A DNA stretch of 64,000 bases, from contig NC_081410.1 in the NCBI RefSeq assembly GCF_030272615.1, forward strand, positions 568,063,152 through 568,127,151, written 5' to 3'. The position numbers and the translations under genes are program-made. Position 1 is the first letter of the stretch. Each line of letters opens with the position of its first letter. The notes under the pieces are model-generated. The model did not search any database and had not been told where the DNA came from. It was given only the letters and a program-made list of their open reading frames with translations. Source of the stretch: Cryptomeria japonica. Lineage: Eukaryota > Streptophyta > Pinopsida > Cupressales > Cupressaceae. Of the stretch, positions 11,800 to 21,520 are shown piece after piece.

Positions 11800-12518
11800 A
11801 TAATAAGATGTTGAAGAGATAACTTTGGGAACAAAGAATGCTCCTAGGATTGCAAAGCATAAACATGTGTTCGCTTGGTCATATGATGTTTTTAAAGCAT
11901 ACATGGAAGAATTATTTCAACATGATATTCCATTGAAACCAAATGCAAAGCCCTTTAGGAAGAAGCAAAGGCCCATTAATCCTACTCTAGCGCCAAAAAT
12001 GTATCAAGAATTGATGAAGTTATGGGATGGAGGAATTATAAAGCCCATCAAGAACCCAACTTGGGTGTCAAACCTATTACATGTTAGGAAGAATAATTGG
12101 GACTTCATTTTATGTTGACTTTGGGAATTTAAACATATCTTATTTGAAAGATAATTATCATCTGCCAAATATGGAGGCTTTGTTGTAGAAAGTCACTGAT
12201 TGTAAGTGAGTTTCAATGGTGGAAGATTTTTCAGGGTACAACTAAGTGAAGGTGAAAGAATCAAAACAATACAAGACAACTTTGACCACTCCATGGTTTG
12301 ACAAATGCAGGGGCAACTTTTCAAAGAGCCATGGATGTAGCATTTGAAGGCCTTATCAATGACATACTACTGGTGTATCAGGATGACTTGACAACATTAT
12401 TAAATAAGGCAACAAATCATTGTGCATACTTGGAGAGGATTTTTTATCAGATTCTTAGAGTATGGTATATCCTTGAACCCCAAAAAGAGTAAATTTGGTG
12501 TGACAAAAGGGAAGCTTT
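11800..12518 (+). pseudogene. gypsy reverse transcriptase, truncated by E4 (E3)
   Basis: An open frame at 11825-12118 reads HVFAWSYDVFKAYMEELFQHDIP, then NPTLAPKMYQELMKLWDGGIIKPI and NPTWVSNLLHVRKN, the N-terminal RT fingers of gypsy elements. DFSGYN (about 12225) and LTNAGATFQRAMDVAF (12296-12345) follow. The catalytic box is YQDD at 12376-12387, where plant gypsy usually has YVDD or YIDD. The domain stops at 12518, where the E4 LTR begins, just after the conserved K-FGVTKGKLL region. Several stops and shifts are present. Confidence 0.85.
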
Positions 12519-14217
12519 TGTAGCATTGCAGATTGTACACCTTTAATTAGGGTGTCCAATCCATGCTTAGTTAGAACTCATTTTAGTATGTCTCATTATA
12601 TTATGCATTATTTGGAATTCTACATGCATTTAATTAATTAATTAAATTTGAGTCCTTTATTAATTCAAATCACATCACACTCTATAAATTGGGTCCTTGA
12701 TTCTAGATGCACACTTTTATCATTTTATCTTGATTTATCCTTAATCTCACCATAATTACAACTTCCAAAACACATTTCAAATATTTATACCATGGTTTAA
12801 GCCACCAAGTTGGAATTAGCATTAGAACCCCATTATCTTGCATCTGTAAAAATTTGGGATAAAGTTGTCAGGACCGAGACTGTCATACCCCCTTGGTCTT
12901 TCAATTTTTTCCTCAAATTTCAAGAGGATAATTTGGATGCCCTAATCAATTCAAATCCCACTCTGTGTGAAAAATTAAAAAATCTAGGTAAGCTTTTCAT
13001 CAAATTCAAATCTAGGATTTCATATATAAGGCAATTCACTTCCTCATTTGTGATAATCTTTTGGCATCTTTGGAGAGAAATAATTATGTAATCAAATGTA
13101 TCCTAATGAAGTGAAGGTGTTGTTTTAAAGAATTATTAGATCTAGAAATCAATCAATTATCAAGTCTTCGTTCATTCAACTATGAAAGCTTCGAGAGAAA
13201 TTGGAGGATGATAGGGAATCATCGATTGTTGATTGACTTGTACCTCTTGCTAAGGGATTTGGTATGATTTCAAGTTGTTATTATGTTTCCACCATTGAGC
13301 TTTAGATCTACATTATATTTAGTTTAAATAGATTTGTATTACTGCTTCAGATCTACATGCTAATTGTATGATTTAAAGCATTATCAATTCAAACATCATC
13401 ATTTAGGGTTTTTCTCTAATACATTTGAATATGACTCTAGTTTTCATATTAGACACTTTAACTTGTAAAAATATTAGACACACTTAAGATTCATGAGCAC
13501 ACATTTTATTCCAATTTCAACATTGGCTATTCATGGAGGTGGAAATCACCAAAATATGGGGTGGACCAAGGCAAACCCCTATATAGCCACCACCATACCA
13601 TTCTTAATCTTGCATATGTAGCTATAGGTACCCGATAGAGCCAAGAAGCCCAAAACAACATTAAGAGGTTGTCTCAGGATTGCTCTCATAATTTGGACTA
13701 GATTTCTTGGGCCTAGGGTTGTTGGGGTACCCTTGTCTAGACCAGGGCACTGGGGCTATCCCTATCCTTAGTTTTTTTCACCATATTCGATAGACAACTT
13801 TTAGGCTATCTTAGGGTACATATTTCTAGATGCCAGCGTACTCAGGAGACTAGGGTGTTCTGAGTGTCTTAGCCCCATAAATTCAACTTCAGATTACTGT
13901 CATAGGTGCATAGTCAGATTTCCTACCCAATTATGTTTCTGTTACAATATTTCTATCTATTTATTATTCAATTATAGCAATATAAGTGTTCATTTACTTC
14001 ATACTTTAGTCATAGTTTTACATTACTTCAACCTATTTCCATAGTTCATTCACTTTCCAAAATAATAAACAAATAGAAACCCTAGAAGTGTCATTTGAAT
14101 CTCTTAACAAGAGTTCGTAAAATACGATCACTCCTCTAGGTGATTTTGTATTCCAATGTCGGTGTGAAAATAGATCTTGGTCATATGTCCTACTCGATTC
14201 CATTTTCATACCTTACA
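12519..14217 (+). repeat. 5' LTR of E4
   Basis: It begins TGTAGCATTGCAGATTGTAC at 12519, inside the E3 RT, and ends CATACCTTACA at 14217, followed by a PBS-like sequence. The solo LTR at 6493-8043 is an inverted relative along most of its length, which supports both boundaries. The left 5-bp target would be GCTTT (12514-12518); its partner lies outside the window. Confidence 0.8.
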
Positions 14218-14220
14218 TTT

Positions 14221-14235
14221 TGGTGAACCCGACTC
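14221..14235 (+). other. primer-binding-site-like sequence of E4
   Basis: TGGTGAACCCGACTC sits three bases after the LTR end, where gypsy elements have their PBS. The tRNA was not identified. Confidence 0.55.
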
Positions 14236-15211
14236 TTCTTACTTTGGCATAATTTCTAATTTTGAGTTTTATATCTGATTTTTATATGTCATTAGATGCA
14301 TTCATTCATTACTTATGTTCTTGCATCGCTTACATTGCTTAGTTTTATGCACTTGTACTTTTTAGCTAATCACATGTTTACTTCATTAAATGCATATGTA
14401 TGGTTTAGACATCAAAATTTGTTTCTAGGGATTATTTGTTTCATTTCATTAGACATTATAAACAAAAAAATGACATTTCAAAATCTATTCATGTAGCAAA
14501 AAGTATTTTTTGGGGCATTGCCCCAAACCCCATTCCATGCTGTCAATTTTGAGTAAAACATCAACCTTTGGCTGACTTGTCTTTGCAATTTATTTTTCCT
14601 AATAGTAATAAAGTGAATAAATTAATGTGTGTGATGTTGCTTTAGCTTCTCTTGTATCACCTTACACCTCTCCCAAGGTATTTCTCCTCAACGACAACAT
14701 TTTTGTGCAAGAAGATATTCTTTTAAATACTTCTCTTTATGATATATCTCTTTGGGATGAATCATTAGGGAATGATGTTGATTCTTCTCTTAATATGTAT
14801 CTCCCCCATTAGATTTACTTGGTGCAAGAGGATGCTATTGTGGTACAAGAGGATGACATGCTTGATAATCCTTTCAATGAAGCTTTGCCTTCTTTTCATT
14901 TCAACAACCTTTTCCTCTAGAGATGAAACATTAATGAAAGATGTTCATGCCTCTCCTAAAGATTATATTAAAATCATAAGAATACCTTAGAGAAAGAGGA
15001 TAATCACACTAGAAATATGAAGCATTTATGATTGGTGATTTTTCCTATCTAAAAATTGATCCTATCCATGATGACATTTTGGTGCAAGAATATCAACATT
15101 TCTTTCAATAGTCTTCCTCCTATGAATGATGTTGATCTTTCTCCTAAAATGTACCTCCCTTGTAAGGAGTCTTTGGAGAAAGAGAATGTTCTTAGGCTAC
15201 AAGGGTTAAAT
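14236..15211 (+). other. E4 interior: acidic repeated coding remnant
   Basis: Nothing but TA-rich leader is visible to about 14620. From 14627 short plus-strand frames contain repeated Asp/Glu-rich phrases: DNIFVQEDILL, YLVQEDAIVVQEDDMLDNPF, DDILVQEYQ, and the related SSLNMYLP and LSPKMYLP. This suggests a degenerate internal repeat of ~130-200 bases in an acidic N-terminal region. The interior is cut at 15211 by E5. Confidence 0.5.
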
Positions 15212-16474
15212 TGTTGATTAGGTTGAAAGCACCAAAATACGGAGGGGGTGGGGTGAATCAGTATTCCCACTTATTTAAAAATAATAAACTTTTTATCAAT
15301 TGTAATTGTCCACCAAAATATCAAACAAACTTAACTAATACAAAGCAGTTAATATAGAATAAATAAGAATACAACCATAAGATAAAAAATAGAATTTTGT
15401 ACGTGGAAAACCCAAATGGGAAAAACCACGGAGAGTGTTAACTCTCAGGAGAATATAACTAGTTATAGTTGTGTTTACAAATGAGTGGCTCACTACCAGA
15501 TTACAAAAATGGCTCATTGTCAGACTGCTCACTACAGATATACTAAAAGGGACGACTAATTGCCAGAATGCTTACTGCAACTAAAAAGGTTGAACTGAGA
15601 AGGTTTGCATCTCCAAATGCATGAGATCGGTTCCAAGTTTAAGCTCAAGTTTCAAATTTCAGACTTTACAGTAGATTCGGTGAGAGATCTCTACACAACT
15701 ATTCTACAACAGGTCTGGTAAAAGACTACTGCACTACTGTGACACTGAGTACCTTTGTTGTCTACAACTCTCACATACATTTCTTTCTCCATTGCCAATT
15801 ATCTTCCACACATCACACACTCTCTCTTGATAGATATCTTCATTCACCATTCACGTACATGTATATATACCAGAGGGTACAATTATAGAATAGTGTGTCG
15901 GCCAAGCCCAACACGTTATCAATAAGCTAATGTCGGCCTCCACAATACTTCTACATAATTCCTTTACATACTTCCGATTACCAATGCATATGCCAAGATT
16001 ACTGGAAAAAGGGTAGGGTCATCCAGACCCAAGAGAGCGAGCCTATTGTCTCAAGATCAAGTCCAATATCTCCAAAATGTAGATTCCACATGTACCAAGG
16101 AAACCACAATCATAAAACTTGAAGAGATACTTCTAATAGTCATCAAAAAATGCAAACTCTGGGTTGTGTAACTGATACCAGGATCATCAAGAATTCCTAA
16201 TATTGGGATACCGAGGTCAATGAAAACTCAATGGGACATCAAGAAGTTATCATTCACAGTTTTCCATGCTTCACAATAACTTCTAACCAAAAACTGCAAC
16301 ACTTGAACTCCACATACATACCGACCGCATACAATCTTTGCATACCTATATCATCTATAACATCCATGACATCAATGATGTCCAGGCTGACATCCATATC
16401 TGCATACACTATTTGGTATAGCACCAGATGACCAGTTTGACATCAATGACAATATTATTCACACAACTCTAACA
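15212..16474 (-). repeat. 3' LTR of E5
   Basis: Plus-strand text begins TGTTGATTAGGTTG and ends ACTCTAACA, giving TG...CA ends on the element strand too. The shared copia hairpin motif is at 15401-15431. TAAAT precedes it. Confidence 0.85.
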
Positions 16475-16719
16475 ATCTCCCCCTTTGTCATTGATGACAA
16501 AACATATTCAAAACATAATTGCGCCAACTCCCCCTTACTCATGCAATTCCTCAAAACCACATTCCTTACATTTCTTGAACTTATATTCCTTTCTCCCCCT
16601 TTCGACATCAAGGACAAAGGATGCCTTTGATGAAAAAGAAAGAAAATATATACATACAACCAAAAAATGTGAATCTTACACAAAGAAACTTTCATCTGCT
16701 CTTCTTTGAAAATACAAGC
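16475..16719 (-). other. E5 polypurine tracts and 3' untranslated end
   Basis: On the element strand, CAAAGGGGGAGAT abuts the LTR (16475-16487). Two more purine tracts lie near 16527 (AAGGGGGAG) and 16595 (AAAGGGGGAGAAA). Triplicated tracts occur in E2 and E8 as well. A 113-codon minus frame at 16459-16800 spans these tracts and is not credible as a gene. Confidence 0.7.
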
Positions 16720-18394
16720 TTGTATTTTTATTTCAGTTCCAGAAGAAGAACTTCCCAAGAATGTATAGCCAATTTGATACTCATTGAAAGGCTTCTGCAC
16801 TCAACCAACAAATCAATCGAATTTGAAAAGTTATCTAGAGCAGTTGGATTCTGCTCATACTCTATTGCGTTCTCAAGCAAAAGTGAAAAAGTGTTATAGC
16901 TTAGCTTTAACAATTTCCTTAACCTTCCAAAACATGCTCACAAAATCTTCTTTCTGCCTTTACAACAATAAGAGATTAGATTGAAGAGAATTAACTCTTT
17001 TCCTCTGTTCACCATTCTTATCATTTAGAAAATCAAAATATTTACCTAGACTTGGCAGTTTGGTTTTAATAACATCAATTGTATCTTTGTGCTTCACATC
17101 AGTTGCCGGCTAAGAGATACAATATCTATAGATACTGCTAGCATTGCAGATGCAATCTCTTAATTCCTCTATGTAGATTCAAGCCTTTTTCTTCAACAGA
17201 CTGCTCATACATTCTTTCTTTTAGGATCTCATTCAAGGATTTCAGAAGCAAATTAGTGATATCTTCTTGACCGATGTTGTTCCCGATCGGATGCTTCATT
17301 AAAATAATCTCAATTCTGTCTAACTCGATTGAAGTCATCCATTTCACACCAATCTTTCAAATTCCATCTATACTGTTAACCAAATTTAGCAAAACAGACT
17401 CATCATCTGAGTCTCCAGCTTCCTGCTCATTCACTTCAAAAACTCCTTTAGTTGGACGGGATTCCGGATCATCAATCACCATGAAATCTTCCACCTTGCT
17501 TCTCTTTGGATTTGAGGTATCGATAGGAATAGGCTATCTCCTTTTCTTCTTTCTGGAAGACGAATCTCCAAAACTGGAGGGGAAAGAAACAGAAACTAGG
17601 CCAACTCTCCACTTATCCACAAATGATTTGAAATAATTATTGCAAATTTCCTCTCTGTTATCCAAATTGCTCAGATATCTGAATATTTGTCTTGCAATCG
17701 ACACACCAGATTCCCAAATGACATTGTCTTTTGTCAGAAGGGATTCTAAATAGTACATAACCAAACTTACAAGCAATGACCCATATCGAAAAACATAATT
17801 TTTCCCTTTTGTCATCTTGATATTTTCTAACAATAACTCTTTCAGTAATTCACACAAGTCAAATTATCTGTTCTCCATCACAAACATATATACCATATAT
17901 ACTAAAATTGTCGAGGTGGTTACTTCCCTATTTCCGAAATAGAATCTGTAAGAGATTCCATAGGCAACATACCTCACCATAGGGTTGACGATCGTATTGA
18001 TGATAAGAGCTCGTTGATCACCCTTTACGTCGGTTAGGGATTCTACTTCTCTATTCAAGATCGATTTCTTTTCTAGAACTTCTCCATTGTCACACAAGCC
18101 GGTGACCATAGAAATAATTTCCTTCGTAATTGGATAGGGTTTATCCAACATAATGCAATTATCTCACATACAACTAAGAATTACTCTAATTACCTCTACA
18201 TTGTCGCACCAAGGGAATTCGGTCCATAGATTCAGACCTTTGCCTTCAATTTCTTTGACCCTCTGTAATTCATCATCCTTCAAACCTGCTTCAACAATTC
18301 TGATCTTCTTTGGCCTAAACTCATCCAGGAGCACTTTGTGTACAATCTAAAATTCCTCGCTGCTAGATTCTCCGACGATTATTTTTCCTTCCAT
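16720..18394 (-). pseudogene. E5 extra 3' ORF of unknown family, homologous to the E8 ORF
   Basis: It starts at an ATG (18394-18392, MEGKIIVGESSS) and reads leftwards through open segments 18151-17864, 17857-17534 and 17347-17138, separated by stops. The core resembles the E8 ORF: PITKEIISMVTGLCDNGEV aligns with ITPQVIHVVTRFCNVGEV, and FDLCELLKELLLENIKM with YDLCTCLQKQLLENLKS. I recognise no named domain. The layout loosely recalls the 'putative plant transposon protein' family, but that is a weak guess. It sits where Sireviruses carry their env-like 3' ORF. A basic patch (SSSRKKKRR, near 17540) could be a nuclear signal. Its C-terminus is too decayed to define. Confidence 0.65.
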
Positions 18395-18649
18395 GAGTTC
18401 TCCTACTGCTCACTTTGTTGCTTCTCTACTATTCATAATGATCTCAAGCAAATATAATTGACAGGAAAGAAATAAACTCAAGAACCGATACTTATCTTAA
18501 TGCTTCATTAGGGTTTTGCCTCCAGGAACTGTCTTTTCGATGACGTCATCATGATTCCTCTAATTATCGGATACTACTCAAGCATGGTCATGACGGATTA
18601 GTGACATGATCAATTCAAATAGAGAAAATAGAAGATGTCTTTTAGATCA
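18395..18649 (-). other. E5 spacer between gag and extra ORF
   Basis: Short broken frames only. It corresponds in position to the 49668-50102 spacer of E8. No feature recognised. Confidence 0.4.
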
Positions 18650-18959
18650 AAACTCCCCTTGACCCAAAGCTCTAAGCTTAATTCCTAGAGGAAGGGGTGC
18701 CTCCATCAAATTCCGGTACTTTAGGCTCACTTCCTTTGTTCTCATTTTTCTTTCTCTAGACCAAATTTTCTTTGTTCTTTGATTCACCACTTTTTATTGC
18801 ATCCTTCTCACTGGATTTTTCCTCACTTCCTTTCTTGCATTGATTAGCATAATGTCTGCGCTGATTGCATTTGAAACAATTAACAATTTTCCTCTCAAAT
18901 CTTACCAGATCAGATTTGTATCTATATTGATTGGCTTTGTATCTATAGTTATTGCAATT
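18650..18959 (-). pseudogene. E5 gag, C-terminal piece with a zinc knuckle
   Basis: Reading left from the E6 insertion point, a minus-strand frame holds a complete CX2CX4HX4C knuckle (CFKCNQRRHYANQC, near 18850), followed by a Ser/Lys/Glu-rich tail. It is the continuation of the gag piece at 42913-43677; E6 inserted between two knuckles. Confidence 0.75.
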
Positions 18960-18964
18960 GAAAC

Positions 18965-19064
18965 TGTCAGAGTTATCTTGTATTAGCTAATAATTATTTG
19001 TTTAATTATTAGTCTATTATACTCTACGCTTAAGCTAAACTTAGGCATTTAATGATATTGTAGG
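18965..19064 (+). repeat. 5' LTR of E6, left fragment
   Basis: It begins TGTCAGAGTTATCTTG and matches the first 100 bases of the 3' LTR at 42567 with about five mismatches. It stops at GTAGG (19060-19064), the target duplication of E7. Confidence 0.9.
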
Positions 19065-20237
19065 TGTGTGAGCTTGAATTTTATCCTTAGAATGTTCCCT
19101 GCAATAAGTTAGTTTCACAAAATACAAATGGAAATGCATACAAGAAATCCAAATTCAACCAATGAAACTACATGAAATACATATTAAAATAAAACATTAT
19201 TTTACCTTCATGATTTATGTCTCATTGTGTCCTAACTCCACTGTTCCTGGTTGCAGATGGTGTGCTCTCAGACAATGCATTGATGGCTTCCAAGATGGCA
19301 TATGAAGAATGGACTGATAACTTGTACTTAACTGATACTATGATATGCAAATACTACATGATTATGCTAAATGATTATGCTATATGATACTATATGATAA
19401 TTGCTATTTGCTATTTGCTTCAAAACTAAAACTCATGGATGCATATGATTAGCTTGCAAAATGCACTTGAAGTCTCTTGAAGTCTAACTCTCTCTCAACT
19501 GAAGCTCCTGATTTTATAGACTTTGAGAGGATTAGATGATGTGGCTCAAATCAATGATCCTGATCAGATTTGCAGATTTGGATGGCTGTGAACAAAGATG
19601 AAGGTTGAGAGAAAGGGGGAAGGAGAAGACAAGTGTCACTCATCTCACCTTGATTGGGTTGTTGACTGAGAGAATCTAGGGATGGTTAGAGAAGATTTAG
19701 GCATGGTAGGACAAGTGGACTCAAGTCCTTCCTAAGATGTAGAGGGTGTTGGAGAGAATTTAGGAAATGGTTATGAAATATGTGTACGTACACAATATTC
19801 ATTAATTTTGGAAGTTGAAGATAAATGATGAATTAATATTTAAGAAATATTAATTTATTTAGCCACATGTTTGATGAGTTGGCAAAGGGAAGATGAAGTG
19901 GAGATGGAGGATGAGTTGGAAAATGGATCAAATAATTTAAGAATTATTTAATATTTGAGACTATAGGATAGGAGAATAACTATTAAATATTAGATATTTA
20001 ATTGCTTAGAGGAGATAATTAAATATTAGATATTTAATTAACTTGGTTGGAGGATTAATTAAATATTAGATATTTAATTAATTAGAGGAATAGGATAAAT
20101 GAATTAATTAATAGAAAGACATGAAAATGAATTAAATAAATTAATCTTTTCAAATTAACTATTTAATAGAAGAATAATTATTAAATAAATATAAAATATT
20201 TATTTAATTGCTCATAGCCAATTTTTATGTGTATACA
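19065..20237 (-). repeat. 3' LTR of E7
   Basis: Plus-strand text begins TGTGTGAGCTTGAA and ends TGTGTATACA. It aligns to 35226-37132 except for the MITE in the latter. Its last 400 bases are AT-rich with repeated ATTAAATATTAGATATTTAA phrases (about 19930-20080). Confidence 0.9.
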
Positions 20238-20251
20238 TTTTGCCCCTCTTT
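20238..20251 (-). other. polypurine tract of E7
   Basis: On the element strand AAAGAGGGGCAAAA lies directly before the LTR start TGTATACAC, as needed for plus-strand priming. Confidence 0.75.
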
Positions 20252-20749
20252 GAAATGATGTGAAGACAACATTGTTTCAAAGATTAAATCAAGTCTCGAT
20301 AATGCCTGCTAGAGATTGAAAATCCTGATTGTGTGCCCCCTTAGGAGATTGATCGTGAAATTGTCAAAAATTCTGGTTTGAACGATTGATCTTATGATAA
20401 TTGATAAAAATTTAGTCAATTAAATTCATTTGAAAAAAAACAAATTAAATTGCCCGATTGAAATTAATTACTCTTCAAATAGTAAATATAAAATTAAACA
20501 AGGCTAATTTTAATTTCATTGTTATCCTTGTCAACTTGTGGAGTAAATATTCTTGCTGAGGTGGTGAAATGGTGATTCCAGTGGAGTGTCATCGTTTTGA
20601 GCGTGTTCGACGTTATTAACGACCTGTCAAGTATGGATATCTAATATGTATTGTATCTCGAGCCTTGTTTTTAAATTTTTGTTCAAATTTTCATGTTTTT
20701 AGGCGCTTTTTTGAATTTTCCAAATTTTTGAATTTTTTTTATTTTTTCG
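20252..20749. other. E7 3' untranslated stretch, nothing recognised
   Basis: AT-rich sequence without credible frames, RNA genes or repeats; it lies between the polypurine tract and the AGCGC repeat field. Confidence 0.5.
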
Positions 20750-21020
20750 ATGCAATTAGGTTTAACGCAAATGCCTAGATTAGCGCATATGCTCTGTATA
20801 TTAGCACATATGTTCAAGATATTAGCGCATATGCATAGGGTAGCGCAAATGCGTTGTTTGTTAGCGCATATGCCCAGAAAGGTAGCGCTTTTGCATGGGT
20901 TAGCACATATGCTTGTAGTTTTAGCGCTTTTGTTAAAAAGGATAGCGCATATGCACTAAGTTAGCGCATTTGCATTTAGATTTAGCGCTTTTATTCAATA
21001 GGATAGCGCTTTTGCTCAAA
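20750..21020 (+). repeat. AGCGC repeat field, right-facing (3' end of E7 interior)
   Basis: About 13 degenerate units of TTAGCGCATATGC or TTAGCGCTTTTGC occur with a period of 18-21 bases. They produce a spurious plus-strand frame with LAHM repeats. The same motif in reverse complement fills 34795-35165 at the other end of the interior. Confidence 0.85.
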
Positions 21021-21119
21021 TTTGATGTTTTTGATAAGTGCAAAGGCTAAAAAATCACTTTGATGATTAGATTTAACATGTTTAATACTTATTAAGGATA
21101 AAAATAGGATCTTGATTGC

Positions 21120-21520
21120 ATGATTGATAGATTAGCTTTGATTAGCTTGATTTGATTGATTGATAGATAGCTTGATTAGCTTGATTTGATTGATTGATAG
21201 AGTAGCTTTGATTAGATTGATTGATTTAGTAGCTTTGATTAGCTTGATTGATTTAGTAGCTTTGATTAGCTTGATTGATAAAGTATCTCTAAAAAATCGA
21301 TTTAGTTTTTGATGTAAGAGCTTAGCAGAGTTTTGAGTAAACCCAATTATTAATAGAAAACCATGATTGATAGGTTTAAAATGATTTGATAGCTTAAGTT
21401 GTTTCAATTTATTTTGATAGATTAGCATAGATTGCTTCAGTTTGATTTGATAGATAGCATAGATTGCTTCAGTTTGATTTGATAGATAGATAGATTGATT
21501 GATTTCTCTTGACAAAATAG
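21120..21520 (+). repeat. GATTAGCTTGATT-type tandem repeat field
   Basis: Degenerate tandem units around TAGCTTTGATTAGCTTGATT and TTGATTTGATAGATAGCA run from 21120 to 21515, immediately upstream of the antisense ORF. The unit length drifts between about 25 and 45 bases. The open minus-strand frame over it (INQSIYLSNQ and similar) is repeat-derived. Confidence 0.75.

Larger units (their letters stand above)
5723..12518 (+). mobile_element. E3: Tat-like Ty3/gypsy retrotransposon, heavily decayed
   Basis: Plus-strand gag, a Cys-containing gag tail, protease, RNase H and RT follow in that order, each broken by several stops and shifts. The RT is cut at 12518 by the E4 LTR. A solo LTR at 6493-8043 interrupts the leader/gag-linker region. 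No LTR of E3 itself was recognised. RNase H placed between protease and RT fits the Tat subgroups that carry an extra archaeal-type RNase H upstream of RT (family knowledge from memory). The AT content and density of stops make this one of the oldest elements in the window. Confidence 0.75.

Noticed and set aside
16459-16800. 113-codon minus-strand frame
   Set aside because: It runs across the E5 polypurine tracts and LTR edge with no homology to the E8 ORF end.
20750-20959. 69-codon plus-strand frame with repeated LAHM
   Set aside because: It is a by-product of the AGCGC repeat array; period and composition follow the DNA repeat, and it has no codon constraint.
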